Shown in pieces: positions 53,820 to 64,000 of a stretch of DNA of 64,000 nucleotides. The notes below the pieces were generated by a model. That model searched no databases. It worked only from the letters and a program-made list of their open reading frames with translations, and was not told where the DNA came from. Position 1 is the stretch's first letter. Every line of letters begins with the position of its first letter. The position numbers were made by a program, and so were the translations under genes. The DNA is taken from assembly GCF_010093595.1 (NCBI RefSeq), contig NW_022985448.1, forward strand, positions 3,077 through 67,076, written 5' to 3'. The stretch comes from Mytilinidion resinicola (lineage: Eukaryota; Ascomycota; Dothideomycetes; Mytilinidiales; Mytilinidiaceae).

Positions 53820-55771
53820 TCACATCACGCCTGGCTCCTCCTTCAACTTCAACACATCAACCCAAGTCTCCGGCTTCCTCCTCCCGCCCTCCAGCCCCGA
53901 ATTCACCCACGCCTCCCCATCATACCCGAACTCGATCAGCGCATCTTCACTGCCCCACTCCCCGTTTCCAGAGAGGCCGATGGGGATCTTCCCCGTGCCT
54001 GCTACGGAATCTACATACCCAACCGGGAACTGAATGCACGGAATCCCCGTGAAATTGGCGAGCCACACATATTCCATATTCCTTACGGTCATATTGCCGT
54101 CGCTGCAGCCGTATTTCAGATCCGCTTTACCGCCCGAGATATGCCAGCCCGGTATCGGGCTCGTGGGCGTCACGATAATAAGGCCAGGGTGCTTTTGGAA
54201 GAGGTACGCGAGATGCTCCATAATCACCGTCCGCAATTTCTGCGCGAGCAGGAAGTCTGGCGTTGGCGTCTTTGAGCCGACCTTGATGAGGACCTTATTC
54301 GCGGCTGTCAGGCCCGTGACATCAGGCACGGTAACGGCAACTTCTGCGAGAATGGTCATGGCGTGGGCGAGCTGGCCTTCGTGGATGAAGGGGAGGGTGA
54401 TGTCTACGATTTCGTAGCCGAGCTTGCTTGTGAAGTAGTCGAGGGCTTTTTCGCAGGCGGCGCGCACTAGAGGGTCTGCGCGGTTGAACCAGGTTTTGTA
54501 GATGCCTAGTAACTTCTTCCGTTTGTTGGAGTGTGCTTTTGGTGGCGAAAATACAGAAGAGGAGGGATTGGCAGGATTGGGGTTTGCCATGACTTGATAT
54601 GAAACTTCGAGATCAGCCATGTTACCAGCCAAAGGGCCTAGGACGACTGTTGTGTTTGCAATTGAGGGTGAAGGGCTGGAGGAAACTCGTCCGTGTGAGG
54701 GCTTGAGTCCGTATACACCGCAAAAGCTTGAGGGTATGCGAATGGAGCCTCCACCGTCCGTTCCAATTGCGAATGGTATTAGTCCAGCACCGACAGCGTA
54801 TGCGGCTCCTCCTGAAGAGCCACCGGTGTAGTAATTCTCATTGTATGGATTCAAGGGCGTGCCGTGATTTGGATTGTTGTTGGTGGTGTCTGAGAATAAT
54901 TAGTTTTGTGAACAACAAGACCCAATTCGTACCCCACAACGTAGCCTCTCAGACCTTCACATCTTCAGGCAATATTGATTTGGTAAGCAGACATCACAAC
55001 CTACCCATCCCTAACTCATGCATATTCAACTTCCCCAGCACCACGGCTCCCTCCTCCTCCAGTTTCACCACACACCAGCTCGTCGCATCCCTCTTGCTCG
55101 TATAATCCCTCAGCGTGCCATTACACCTCTTGTACCCCTTCAAATCCATCTCATCCTTCACAGCCACCGGCACCCCATCCAGCACCCCCAACGGCCTCCC
55201 CTCCTTCCACCGCGTCGTCGCCGCCTCAGCAGCTTTTGTCACAATATCGACCCTCGTCTCCAAAAAAGCGGTCGAGTGTTTCGTAGGCGTTTGCGCATCC
55301 CGCCGTATCAGCGGAAGCAGCGACTCGACGACATCCGTGGGCGTCAGCTTGCCGGACTTGTACGCGTTGTGGAAGTCGGCGACGGAGTAGAAGCGGAAGG
55401 CCACGTCTTGGGGCAGAACTCGGAGGTTTTGAGGGTTTGTATAGGTATGAGGAGCTTCGTCGGTAGGTTGTTTGAGCGGGATTACGGTGGGATCGTAGCG
55501 GTTTTCGACGTCGTTGAGCTCTCGGAGCCCGCGAAGGACGGAGAAGCCTGCATTGTTCCAGAGGTAGGTTTGGAGGGATGGTAGTGCGGCGACTCTGTTA
55601 TTGTTAGCTCAATTGGAGGGATTGGAGATGGGGAGCATACATTGAAGCGCCGTAGTATAGTGGGAGGCCTCTGATGACGGGGTTGGAGGGAGGTGGGGGA
55701 GCTTTGTACGGAACTTCAAGCGATCTGGGAGTTGGATAATTGATGAATCCTGGCACCGCAGAGTCGGACAT
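53820..55771 (-). CDS. Amidase (amidase-signature family)
   Basis: About 600 residues in three exons. Start at 55771 ([16 protein letters not shown]); intron 1 (near 55588-55636) leads to [17 protein letters not shown]; intron 2 (about 54890-55010) joins LNMHELGM to [15 protein letters not shown]. The Ser-cisSer-Lys triad is visible: catalytic Lys in [10 protein letters not shown], the cis-Ser in the glycine/serine loop [12 protein letters not shown], and the nucleophile Ser in [13 protein letters not shown]. The family hydrolyses amide bonds (amides, acyl-glutamine, fatty amides). The extended N-terminus before the signature is usual for fungal members. The substrate is unknown. A standard accessory or housekeeping gene. 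Confidence 0.93.
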
Positions 55772-56322
55772 GACTAGTGAAAAGTACTAATTAACGGGTG
55801 AGAGCTTCGCAAATTAACTTTATACATTCGCAGATTAATCGTGCGGTTGTTGACGCCCTTGGAGGGGAAAGAGGTAGAGTAAGCTGAAGCTCCTCGAGTC
55901 AGTGAGATACACGGGTATTCATTCCTAAGTCGCTAAATGATCAATCGACGCGTCCTCCAATATCAGCAAAGTGTGGAAGCATGTATAGAAGAGCATACGA
56001 TGTGCGGGGAGATATCGCATGTTCATGAGGAGGCACTGTTTAAGGATTGTCACATGCTTTCTATCATTCAAAGTCGAAACCAGTTACTACAGACAGCCCA
56101 GTTGCCTACTGCGCCCATTTTTGAATACCAAGGGAACGCATCGCCAATAGGCATAAACATGATCTGTCGTACGGATACTAATGTACGTGTGCCCTCGTCT
56201 ACCGTTATGAAGTTCCGATAGCGTATACATCGAGGGGGTGGTTTAGGCGATGGTGTAACCACAATCATCCGAGCGATCGAACGTTGCTGCGGATATGACG
56301 CCCTTTCCATCCCGGTAAGCAT
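55772..56322. other. Intergenic region
   Basis: 551 bp between the amidase start and the 3' end of the BAP31-like gene. A plus-strand open frame (55937-56221, 94 codons) has no recognisable features. Confidence 0.4.
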
Positions 56323-57200
56323 CTACCGATCCTTCTTGGGGATGGAGTCGGTTCCAGATACTTGATCGCCCAAGCGGTTGTACTCCGCCGACATGCTCTC
56401 GACCTGCTTCTTCAAGTTCGCCATATCCCGGTCCTTCGCGGCAAGCTGCTCCTTGAGCTTCGCGACCTCGCCGACATTTCCAGCATCCTTGAGGCTCTTG
56501 CCACCCTTGGTAGCTGGGTCGCCCCTGAAAGTCTTGACCTCCTCTTCGAGACGGAGGACGTCGAGGATCATGACGTAGGTGCGGTTGAGAATGAGGGATA
56601 GGAAGAGCGTGAAGCCGCAAAGGTACATGTTGCGCTGAGAGTAGAATTTGCGCGCTTGGACTTCCATGCGCTCGGATCCACCAAGAACAGCAGCTCTGTA
56701 CCGACTCAGCAAATTAGCCTAGTTCTCAACAAGTGTGGCATGGTCGGGGAAACGTACCCGCCAGTATTCTGGCTCTTATGTGCAGCCGCAAGCTCAATCT
56801 GGACCCGATAGACGCGGTTGACGCTATCAATGAACAGAATGAGAATGAAAATGAACGTGATCTTCATGCCATATTGCAGCTTGGCTATAATAGGGCTCTC
56901 CGAGATGAAGGTGAAGAGCTTGCGGCGCCATGTGAACGGGAGAGGGACGATAAGGGCCATGAAGATGACCATCTCGGCCACCAACAGGAGGAAGACCTAG
57001 AGGCAGCACGAATTAGCATCCCCGTTACGTGAATTTTGGATGGTGTTGTGGTCGTGTGTGGGGCATGTTGACAGATCAGGCTCGCGGGAGAGACTCCGGA
57101 AGCTAATCACAGCATCGAAGGAGTGTAGAGCGATGTGCAATATCGATTTCAGAAGCATTGAGTGTGGTCGAGTGCTTACCAGACTGTAGTAGAGTGTCAT
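56323..57200 (-). CDS. BAP31/YET-family ER membrane protein
   Basis: Homolog of mammalian BAP29/BAP31 and yeast Yet proteins, which act in ER export or quality control of membrane proteins. A tiny first exon (MTLYYSL, start 57200) joins across an intron of about 175 nt to VFLLLVAEMVIFMALIVPLPFTWRRK. Three membrane segments follow (about residues 5-25, 45-62, 105-125; KITFIFILILFID, LCGFTLFLSLILN). The last third is a charged coiled coil (VAKLKEQLAAKDRDMANLKKQ). The C-terminus ends KKDR, a dilysine (KKxx) ER-retrieval signal as in the family. Total about 215 residues. Divergent from DUS3 over 371 bp. Confidence 0.94.
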
Positions 57201-57571
57201 GTTTGCTGCGTAGGCTCAGGGTGGAGGTTGAAGTTGCGGTGGGCTAAGGGCTTGCTTGTTGATCCAAACGTGTAGGGTTTGTAGGTAGGTTGGGATAGTG
57301 GTGGGAGACTTCAAGGACAATGCGAAGCCTTTGAAAAGGAGATGAAGTTGACAAGAAGTGGTGTGGTGGAGTGAGGGAGGAGTTGTGGTGGTGCTGTGAA
57401 CGAGGAAACTTGTCTTCAGGCAGCACGGGTTGGCACCTCTTCCAAAGTGACGTATTTTATTTACCGCCTTAAGCCGCTTTAGGCTAGCGCGCGACTTTCC
57501 ACAGAGGTATTTCTCACTCCTTCAATTCGTTACCACACTCCAAGAAGCCATCAACACTGCACCTCGTCAAC
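57201..57571. promoter_or_regulatory. Short divergent promoter, BAP31-like / DUS3
   Basis: 371 bp between two housekeeping starts, presumably containing both promoters. The minus-strand side is pyrimidine-rich. No specific motif is assigned. Confidence 0.4.
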
Positions 57572-60225
57572 ATGGACCCCGAAGTGCAGACAAAGGAGCC
57601 AGTGTCTGAGGGCAAGGCCGCTGCAATTGCCCCGGCCGAGCAGGCAGCGCAAGCCGTCGACTCGACCGCCACCAAACTGGATAAGGCAGAACGTGACTCT
57701 GTTCCTGAGACTACCGCCGAGTTCGAGCAATCACCGTCCAAGCGACAGAAGCTTGGATTCGTACCCTATGGACCCATGGATGGCCTGACTGCATGGCCTA
57801 CTCCAGAGCGGCGAAAGGGTGTAGCTCAGATCAAACCAGAGTTCCTCATTCACCCAGCGGGTGGTAGAACAGAAGAAAGTGCAAGTGGTGTTGAGCGCGA
57901 TGACGCTGCTGAGGCCTCTGGCAGCCGATACCAGGCTGACAATAGGTCTGACAATCGGTCTAACAATCGATCCAACAGATCCGACAACCGTCAGAATGGC
58001 CGGGACAAAAAGAACAAGCAAAAGGGCCAGAACAGCAATCGTCACTTCGGTAGCTCTCGCGACAAATTCCCGCTTTGCAATTCACGTGTCACCAAGCCAG
58101 AGTTCTCCCCAGACGAATGCCAGTTCGGAGATAAATGCAAACTCGAGCACAATCTCCGGAAGTATCTGAAGGAGGGCAAGCGTGAAGACCTCACCGTTCT
58201 TGGTGGGCTATGCCCTACCTGGGACTCTACAGGAGTCTGTCCCGTAGGATGGAAGTGTCGTTTCGTGGCGTCTCATTCTGAAGAGCGAGATACAGAAGAC
58301 GGTAGAAAGGAGCTCGTCCTCATCGAAGATGCCGAACGCATAGCAAAGGCAAAAGAGCTGCCCGGAACTGAAGACGAGGTTGGAGTAGTAAATGTCGTTT
58401 CTAAAGAGGCCAAGTCCAACCTGTCAAAACGCATCACGAAGACTCCCAAGTCAGATGCTTACCTAGAATGGACCACGAAAATCATAGATCAAGGCCGCAA
58501 GAACAATGAGAGGCAAGGAATCAGAGAGGACATCGGCCTTACAAAGGCCATGGCAGATAACGCCTCTGCCAAGCAGGAGGCTGCTGAAAATGACGCTCCC
58601 TCTAGGGGCAAAAATGCAGAGGGCGCCTCTGGCAAAAATGAACCTATGGAGGGTGTATCTGCTGAAAAACAGACGAGAGAGGATACTTCCTCCGTGAAAG
58701 AGGACGATACTTCCATTATCAAAGATATCTTAGAGGCTTCTGCCAAGAAAGAGGCTGCTCAAGAAAACCAAGCCCAATACATCGAGCCACCCTTCCTTCC
58801 ATCCGAGAAGCGCCGCATCTACTATGGGCCAGAGACGCCAATCCTCGCACCTCTCACGACCCAGGGTAACCTACCATTCCGACGCCTCTGCGTTGAACTC
58901 GGCGCACAGGTCACGTGGTCCGAAATGGCTATGGGCATGAACCTGATCCAAGGAGAGCGAAGCGAATGGGCTCTGATGAAGGCGCATGAGTCCGAGATCC
59001 GACCGCCCAAGTACTCTCCGACCGCCGGCATCGTCGAAGGCTACGACAACTCCAAAGACATCAAGTTCGGCGCTCAAATCGCTGCCAACAAACCCTGGCT
59101 CGCCGTCAAGACCACAGAGATCCTGACCTCGCATTGCCCCAACCTACGCGCTATCGACTTGAATTGTGGATGCCCCATCGAGCTCGTCTGCCGTGACGGC
59201 GCTGGATCCGCCCTCCTAGACAGCGCCGGCAAGCTCGAGAACATCCTGCGCGGCATGAACGCCGTTTCCCAAGAAGTGCCTATCACGGTCAAAATCCGCA
59301 TGGGCACCAAAGACCGGGCGCCCACGGCCGACAAACTCATCAAGCGCCTCGTGCTCGGCGGCTACGAAACCCACGCCGCCGGGCTCGGCATCTCGGGCGT
59401 GGCCGCCATCACCCTCCACGGCCGCAGCAAGCAGCAGCGCTACACGCGCAGCGCCGACTGGGGCTACATCGCTGAGTGCTCCGCGCTGATCGCCAGCCTC
59501 AAGAAAGAGCGCTGGGACGCGACCGACACGGCCCGCGAAGCCGACGCCCGCCACGCGCCCAGCAACGGCAAAGTCTACTTCGTCGGCAACGGCGACTGCT
59601 ACTCGCACACCGACTACCAAGACCACCTGCAGCACGCGGGCGTCGACTCGGTCATGGTCGCGCGCGGCGCGCTCATCAAGCCGTGGATCTTCGAGGAGAT
59701 CGAGAGCGGCCAGCACCTCGACAAGAGCGCGACGGAGCGGCTCGCGTACGTCGAGAAGTTTGTCAAGTACGGCCTGCAGAACTGGGGCTCGGACGAGATC
59801 GGGGTGGGCACGACGCGCAAGTTCTTGCTCGAGTGGCTGAGTTTCGCGTGTCGCTATGTGCCTGTAGCGATGCTAGAGCATCTGCCGCCGAATATCCAGG
59901 ACCGCGCGCAGCCGTTCAGGGGCAGGAATGAGCTGGAGGCGCTGATGAGTAGTGATAACTACAGGGACTGGATTAAGATCAGGTAAGCAGATTTTTTACT
60001 ATTTTCTTTTCATTCCTCCGAGCTATGTAGGGCAGCGAGTAGCCAGCAGGGCCAGAACTCCTTCGAGACACACATCACTTCCACTTCATTGCTCTATCCT
60101 CAGAAGACGAAGCCAGCTGCTAACGCCTCCCAAACAGCGAAATGTTCCTCGGCCCCATCCACCCAAACTTCCGCTTCGAGCCCAAGCACAAGTCAAACAG
60201 CTACGACATCCAAGCCGAGGGCTAG
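57572..60225 (+). CDS. DUS3: tRNA-dihydrouridine(47) synthase, DUS3 family
   Basis: Reduces uridine to dihydrouridine in tRNA using FMN/NADPH. Exon 1 (57572-59982) encodes a disordered N-terminus, an Asn/Arg/Ser-rich tract (residues about 127-155), two CCCH zinc fingers (...[13 protein letters not shown] and [23 protein letters not shown], about 185-230), a long charged linker, and the Dus TIM barrel: [37 protein letters not shown], and [22 protein letters not shown] with the catalytic Cys in GCP. Reading on from exon 1 stops at once; a 155-nt intron (59983-60137) leads to a short last exon restoring the family end [19 protein letters not shown]. The total is 832 residues, ending at 60225. 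The two fingers plus barrel define Dus3 rather than Dus1, 2 or 4. Confidence 0.95.
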
Positions 60226-61394
60226 CCAGCCTCCCATTCCCATTCCCCAAAAACTCTCATCGCACCCGAAAACCTGGAAATCGAAGAACGGCCTGAGATA
60301 GGGGAGCAGGTCTTCGGCCCGGCCCGATCACGTGATTTCGGCAATCAGATCGGGCGATTACCCATGGCGGATACCGGGAAAGCGATGTTGGTCGATGGTG
60401 GGCTTGATGCGCGATCGATGGTGGGTGTTTTGCGCGTGCGGGGTGGATACCTTGGGAACCCGTGGAATACGGTATTGTAGCGAGCCTAGATGCATCGAAT
60501 CGCCCAAAGCAGAAAGCTTCGAGAATTGATTGGTTGATTGGGGAAATGCTTATTTCTTTCTGTGATGGTGATGTTGGAATTTTGCGCGTGCGATTGTTTT
60601 GGGGAAACTATGGGCATGCGTGGAATTGCGATCGTGAAAGGGGATGGAGGTGCGGAATTGCCCATGGCTTGCGGCGACCAGGCCGTGTTCCCCCTATCGT
60701 GATTGAGCGGACGTGGACGAGCGGCATGCGTGCGGGGATGAGGATTGTGGGAAATTGGCATTGGGAGTGAAACAGGTTTGACTAGAGAAGGTGAAAAGGG
60801 TCGACGGATGCAGGGTTTATTCAGAGCCGCCTGAGTGTGTCAATCTAGGACTCACGTCGGAGCTTGGCATGATGAGAGATAAGTAGATGTTTGGAAATGA
60901 TGAATAGCGTATATAGCTACTGTTGTAACGCATGCGTTTGAGGTAAGGAGCGGGAGATCGAGATGTTGGAGCCAAGATGGAGCCGCCTGAGTTCATGAAT
61001 CCTGGGCTCCCGTCGTTGGCCGCCTGGGAAACAAGTTAATGTTTGCGAATGACGAGCAGCATACGTACCCACTGTTTCACCTTCTGCAGCTAGGTTCTAG
61101 TGAGGTGCAGAGGTGTAGCCGAGATGCGGTTAGTATGGTGCAGGTGTATTCTGGCCGAGGTTTGATCAAGTAGAACAGGAACCTGGGAAAGTTGAAGCGG
61201 TGCTGCAGGAATGATTCATTGAGCAACTGGACTAAAATGTTTATATGCAGGATCGCCTCTAGAGGCGCCTGGGTTACTAGATCCTAGGCTTGCGTCATCG
61301 CTTTTCGCGATGGGAGATTGGTAGTTAGTTGGGAATGGCGAGGCGCGATGTACGTACCGCCGTAAACTGTGCGCTTGAAGTTACGAGCGAAGAA
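60226..61394. repeat. Gene-poor region with decayed repeats (units A-C)
   Basis: After DUS3 there is no supported gene. From about 60805, a repeat family appears: a lead ATGCAGGGT/AT, then GAGCCGCCTGAGT-like, a CCTGGGCTCCCGTCGTTGGC-like block, then AGAnA.TAG.TAGTT.GGAATGACGAG and a CTACTG end. Unit A starts about 60807, B about 60980, C about 61243. Their divergence suggests old copies. Confidence 0.55.
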
Positions 61395-62105
61395 GTAAAA
61401 AAGGCCGGTGCTAGGTGGCCGACCCCTTTTTGCTATTCGGCCGATGCGTATTGCTATGTAGCCTACGCACCCACTCGCGGACCTTTCACCGCGTTCTGAT
61501 TGGCTCGCTTATCGGGCCGACTCTTCCGGAGCATAGATAGCGTACATTAATCAGCCGCCTAGGAAGCGCAGTAGGCCACCTAAGAACTCAACACCAGGAG
61601 GTCCTACAAAGAAGCAACGTGCGAATACAAAGGCAGACCTTGAGCGGAAGATTGCCCTACTAGAAGCGCAGGTACGGGGTTTACAGCCTGTCGTAGGAAG
61701 TACAGCGGAGTCGACAGGCCTGCCGCAGGCTCGTGAGGTGGCTGATGAGGATTTCAATGAGTATGCGGAGGATCTTGTTGATGAAAATTTACGTAGGTGC
61801 TTGTAGGCCAGCGGCGATGGAACAAGGGCCTCTATTAGGTGCGAAATCGACGGTTTGGGCATTCTCCTAGGCAGCTAAGGCACGTAGCTTTACACTAAAT
61901 GGGAAGACTGCAGATGAAACGGAAAGGCTGAATATCAAACGGAAAGGCTGCACGTGCATTGAGTGAAGGCCCGGAGGAGCCGGCCCGATAAGCGAGCCAA
62001 TCAGAACACGGTGAAAGGTCCGCGAGTAGGTGCGTAGGCTACATAGCAATACGCATCGGCCGAATAGCAAAAAGGGGTCGGCCACCTAGCACCGGCCGTA
62101 AAAAA
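61395..62105. mobile_element. Non-autonomous DNA transposon with 128-bp inverted repeats and 8-bp duplication
   Basis: Element 61403-62097 (695 bp) is flanked by the 8-mer GTAAAAAA (61395-61402 and 62098-62105). The left end GGCCGGTGCTAGGTGGCC is matched in reverse complement by the right end, and the similarity runs about 128 bp (61403-61530 versus 61970-62097) with only a handful of differences, mostly C/T transitions. An 8-bp duplication fits the hAT superfamily; the terminal GGCCGG is not the usual CAGnG, so the superfamily is less sure. It has jumped into decayed repeat unit C, so it is younger than that repeat. The interior carries a short open frame. Confidence 0.88.
61552..61806 (+). 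pseudogene. Open-frame remnant inside the DNA transposon
   Basis: 85 codons without a stop but also without a start Met; an in-frame TAG lies just upstream. The translation is strongly basic at first (QPPRKRSRPPKNSTPGGPTKKQR), then a Leu/Ile heptad helix (ADLERKIALLEAQVRGLQ), then an acidic tail (ADEDFNEYAEDLVDENL). This basic-plus-coiled-coil layout could be the end piece of a transposase left after internal deletion. No catalytic residues are present. I cannot name the family. Confidence 0.5.
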
Positions 62106-64000
62106 TGTAGCCGAGATACGGGAAACGCCAGCAGGGGTTAGAAAGGCCCGAGTAGAGTGCGGATGTGGACTTTTGGATTGTAGATGAGACTTGAGGGAAC
62201 TGGGACCCAATTTCGGAAAGACGGAAGCTATGCCGAAGAATTACCTGCTTGAGATGACGATTAGTCGACATACATGCAGGGTCGCCTCTAGGACTTGCTT
62301 GAGCTGAGTAATCCCGAGCTCGCTTCGTCGCTTGTTGCGACGAGAAATAGATAGTTGGGGATGACGAGCCTACAACGTAATCTACTGCCCGCAGAGCATG
62401 GCGCTTGAAGTTATGAACGGAGGGATCTAGAGTTGTAGAGCCGGGATGCAGTCAGGACGGTAGTGGCTGTTGATAGTGCCATTTGCCGCTTTCGGCAAGT
62501 TCCGCTTTCGGCAAGTTCCGCTTTCGGCAAGGTGCCGCTTTCGGCAGACTAGTCTAGTTGAAGAGCTAATGTGCTTAGGTACCGTCGGCGGGCTCGGGAC
62601 AGCGCAGTAGGTTCACTGGAGTCGGCAGGCTCGGGGAGGATGGGGTAGGTGATTCTGGGAACCAGCGGGGGCTGGAGCTTTGATACACAAGGTTGCGGCT
62701 GGGGATGGGTATAGTGGCGATTGGTGAGTTGGTGGAGTATGGGGTGAGTCGCGGATACCTCGTATCTGGAATTGGTACGTTCGGAGATTCGCCTGATACA
62801 CACGATTGAAATCTTTGTGTTCGGGTTAATGGATGATAAGCTACGAAGCCGAATGGATGGGAAGTATGTAGGGCCATGTGGGTACATAGGGCCAAATACG
62901 TAGGTGGCACCTCCCGTCTGGATCTAAGCACGTCCGAGATCTCGGGGGGTCGGTGGGTCGATACACAAGATCAGAATTCAAGATACTGATGTTTGGAAGT
63001 ACCTCGGAAAGAGATGCAACATAGATCCGGGGATTCGTGGGAGGCATGTCGGTGGTACTTCGCTTCTAGGCTTTAGCACATACGTGAAACAGTAGTTCGA
63101 TAAAAAGGAAAGAAATCCCGAGGTCTAGATAATGATGGATAGGACTGAAAAAATGGCTGGGTATTTTTCCAAGCACTGGGTACGTACTTGGTACCTCATC
63201 TCTAGAATTCAATACATTGGGCATATAGAGGCTCGGATGATAGGATCGACACTCGAGATAACGATGTCATTGATAGCGCTTTATGGAAGATAGATGTTCT
63301 CAAGAGATAACAGGCCGTCGGAGATGGGACATCTTCAGGATTCTCATGTCTAGCATGCCGATACCTCGGCGGGTCGGCTGCTTCATCCACAAGATCGAGA
63401 TCGAAGATGGCGATTGGAGTGTCCTCGGAGCACGTAGGAGAGATGGTAGAGAGAACCTGAATTTTGCGTGAGGTACGTAAGCTGCATCTCACCTCACCTC
63501 TAGATTTTAGAACATCCTGTGATCCGGAAGGCGGGGATTCGATATCCGGGATCAAAGTTCGAGGCTGTGGAGTGATGGGGTGCAATGAAGATTTACAACT
63601 CCATCCGAGAAATCGCCTACCACTGAGAATTGGTGAGAGATTGATAGGCAAACCCAGGGTCGACCAAGCCAGAACACGGATAGTGACTCGCCTCTCCAGA
63701 CTCTATAGGATACCACCACTTCTCGCTGGCCGATTCTCACTCGGGGTCGAAGACGGTAGTTGTGCTAAGTCATGGAATGTCATGGGGCGTAAGCGAGTTG
63801 CTATCCTCGTCGGGGTTCCAACCTGTGTATCAGTCTCGTCGCTACCACACTGTTATCGCTGAGATTGGACAGAGTGGATGTATTTGGAGACTAACTAAGC
63901 ATGGATATGATTAGGTAATTGGGTGAATAGTGCGTGGTATGTAGGTAGGCAATCAACTGCACATGGGTATTCGGGAAAGTCACCACCTAACGTCAGGATC
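62106..64000. repeat. Decayed repeat region continuing to the window end
   Basis: A fourth unit (D) of the 60.8-61.4 kb family lies at about 62274-62420 (ATGCAGGGTCGCCTCTAGG..., GACGAGAAATAGATAGTTGGGGATGACGAG, CTACTG). From about 62740 a second family appears; its clearest pair is 62943-63007 and 63366-63428, sharing GGGTCGG...ATnCACAAGATC and ending TGGAnTnCCTCGG. Open frames on both strands (such as 63202-63651 and 63464-63862) overlap each other and match no family. No gene is called. Confidence 0.5.
62485..62548. repeat. Four tandem copies of CCGCTTTCGGCAAGTT-type unit
   Basis: Four consecutive 16-17-bp copies, the first three nearly identical and the last truncated (CCGCTTTCGGCAGA). Each unit holds the inverted pair GCCG...CGGC, so each can form a small hairpin. 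Nothing adjacent is coding. Confidence 0.8.

Noticed and set aside
59216..59716. 166-codon minus-strand frame within DUS3
   Set aside because: Antisense shadow of the GC-rich Dus barrel; Val/Ala/Arg/Gly-rich with no motif.
62485..62548. CRISPR-like array
   Set aside because: Repeats are directly adjacent without unique spacers, and the host is eukaryotic.
63202..63862. Overlapping open frames of 132-149 codons on both strands near the window end
   Set aside because: They lie in decayed repeats, overlap each other and show no recognisable domain.

Overview
The window is nuclear DNA of a filamentous ascomycete (Pezizomycotina). The evidence is short introns of about 45-65 nt with GTAAGT/GTATGT-type donors and CTAAC/CTGAC branch points, and families typical of that group: a HET-domain protein, an F-box/ankyrin pair, a TRI12-type MFS transporter, fungal P450s, and a DUS3 with C3H zinc fingers. 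A helotialean (Leotiomycetes) origin is only a guess.

Region 1 (about 1-41 kb) is accessory metabolism. It holds two type I Baeyer-Villiger monooxygenases, a DHA1 and a TRI12-type MFS transporter, an aldehyde dehydrogenase, a fumarylacetoacetate-hydrolase (FAH) family enzyme, a carboxymuconolactone-decarboxylase/AhpD-like protein, a secreted carboxylesterase, a LigB/DODA-type extradiol dioxygenase, an NTF2/SnoaL-like protein, two short-chain dehydrogenases, a 3-oxosteroid-1-dehydrogenase-like flavoprotein, a zinc-less MDR reductase, a tail-anchored cytochrome b5 and three P450s. Many are arranged head-to-head over 0.6-0.9 kb shared promoters. No PKS, NRPS, terpene synthase or zinc-cluster regulator is visible. 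I therefore read the region as an oxidative ring-opening or tailoring cluster (uptake, hydroxylation, dehydrogenation, Baeyer-Villiger oxidation, extradiol cleavage, FAH/ALDH processing) whose substrate is unknown. The enzyme classes resemble those of bacterial steroid/aromatic catabolism.

Region 2 (about 42-51 kb) is a fast-evolving locus. The most striking gene (42163-45293, minus) is a mitochondrial K+/H+-exchange-related (Mit_KHE1) protein that reads in frame, with no stop codon, through a membrane segment into a complete HET domain. I reconstructed three exons whose joined length is a multiple of three (1011 aa). Next come a PRISE-like reductase and a tandem pair of ankyrin genes. The first ankyrin copy is broken (frameshift, TGG to TAG, lost C-terminus) and the second has lost its F-box end.

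Region 3 (about 51.8-60.2 kb) looks like ordinary housekeeping sequence: a conserved hypothetical, an amidase, a BAP31/YET-family ER protein, and DUS3 with a short, easily missed last exon. A decayed tandem repeat of about 90-100 bp lies at 53.2-53.65 kb.

Region 4 (60.2-64 kb) is gene-poor, with decayed repeats interrupted by a 695-bp element with 128-bp inverted repeats and a perfect 8-bp target duplication. A second, 313-bp hAT-like MITE with a perfect 8-bp duplication lies at 33944-34256.
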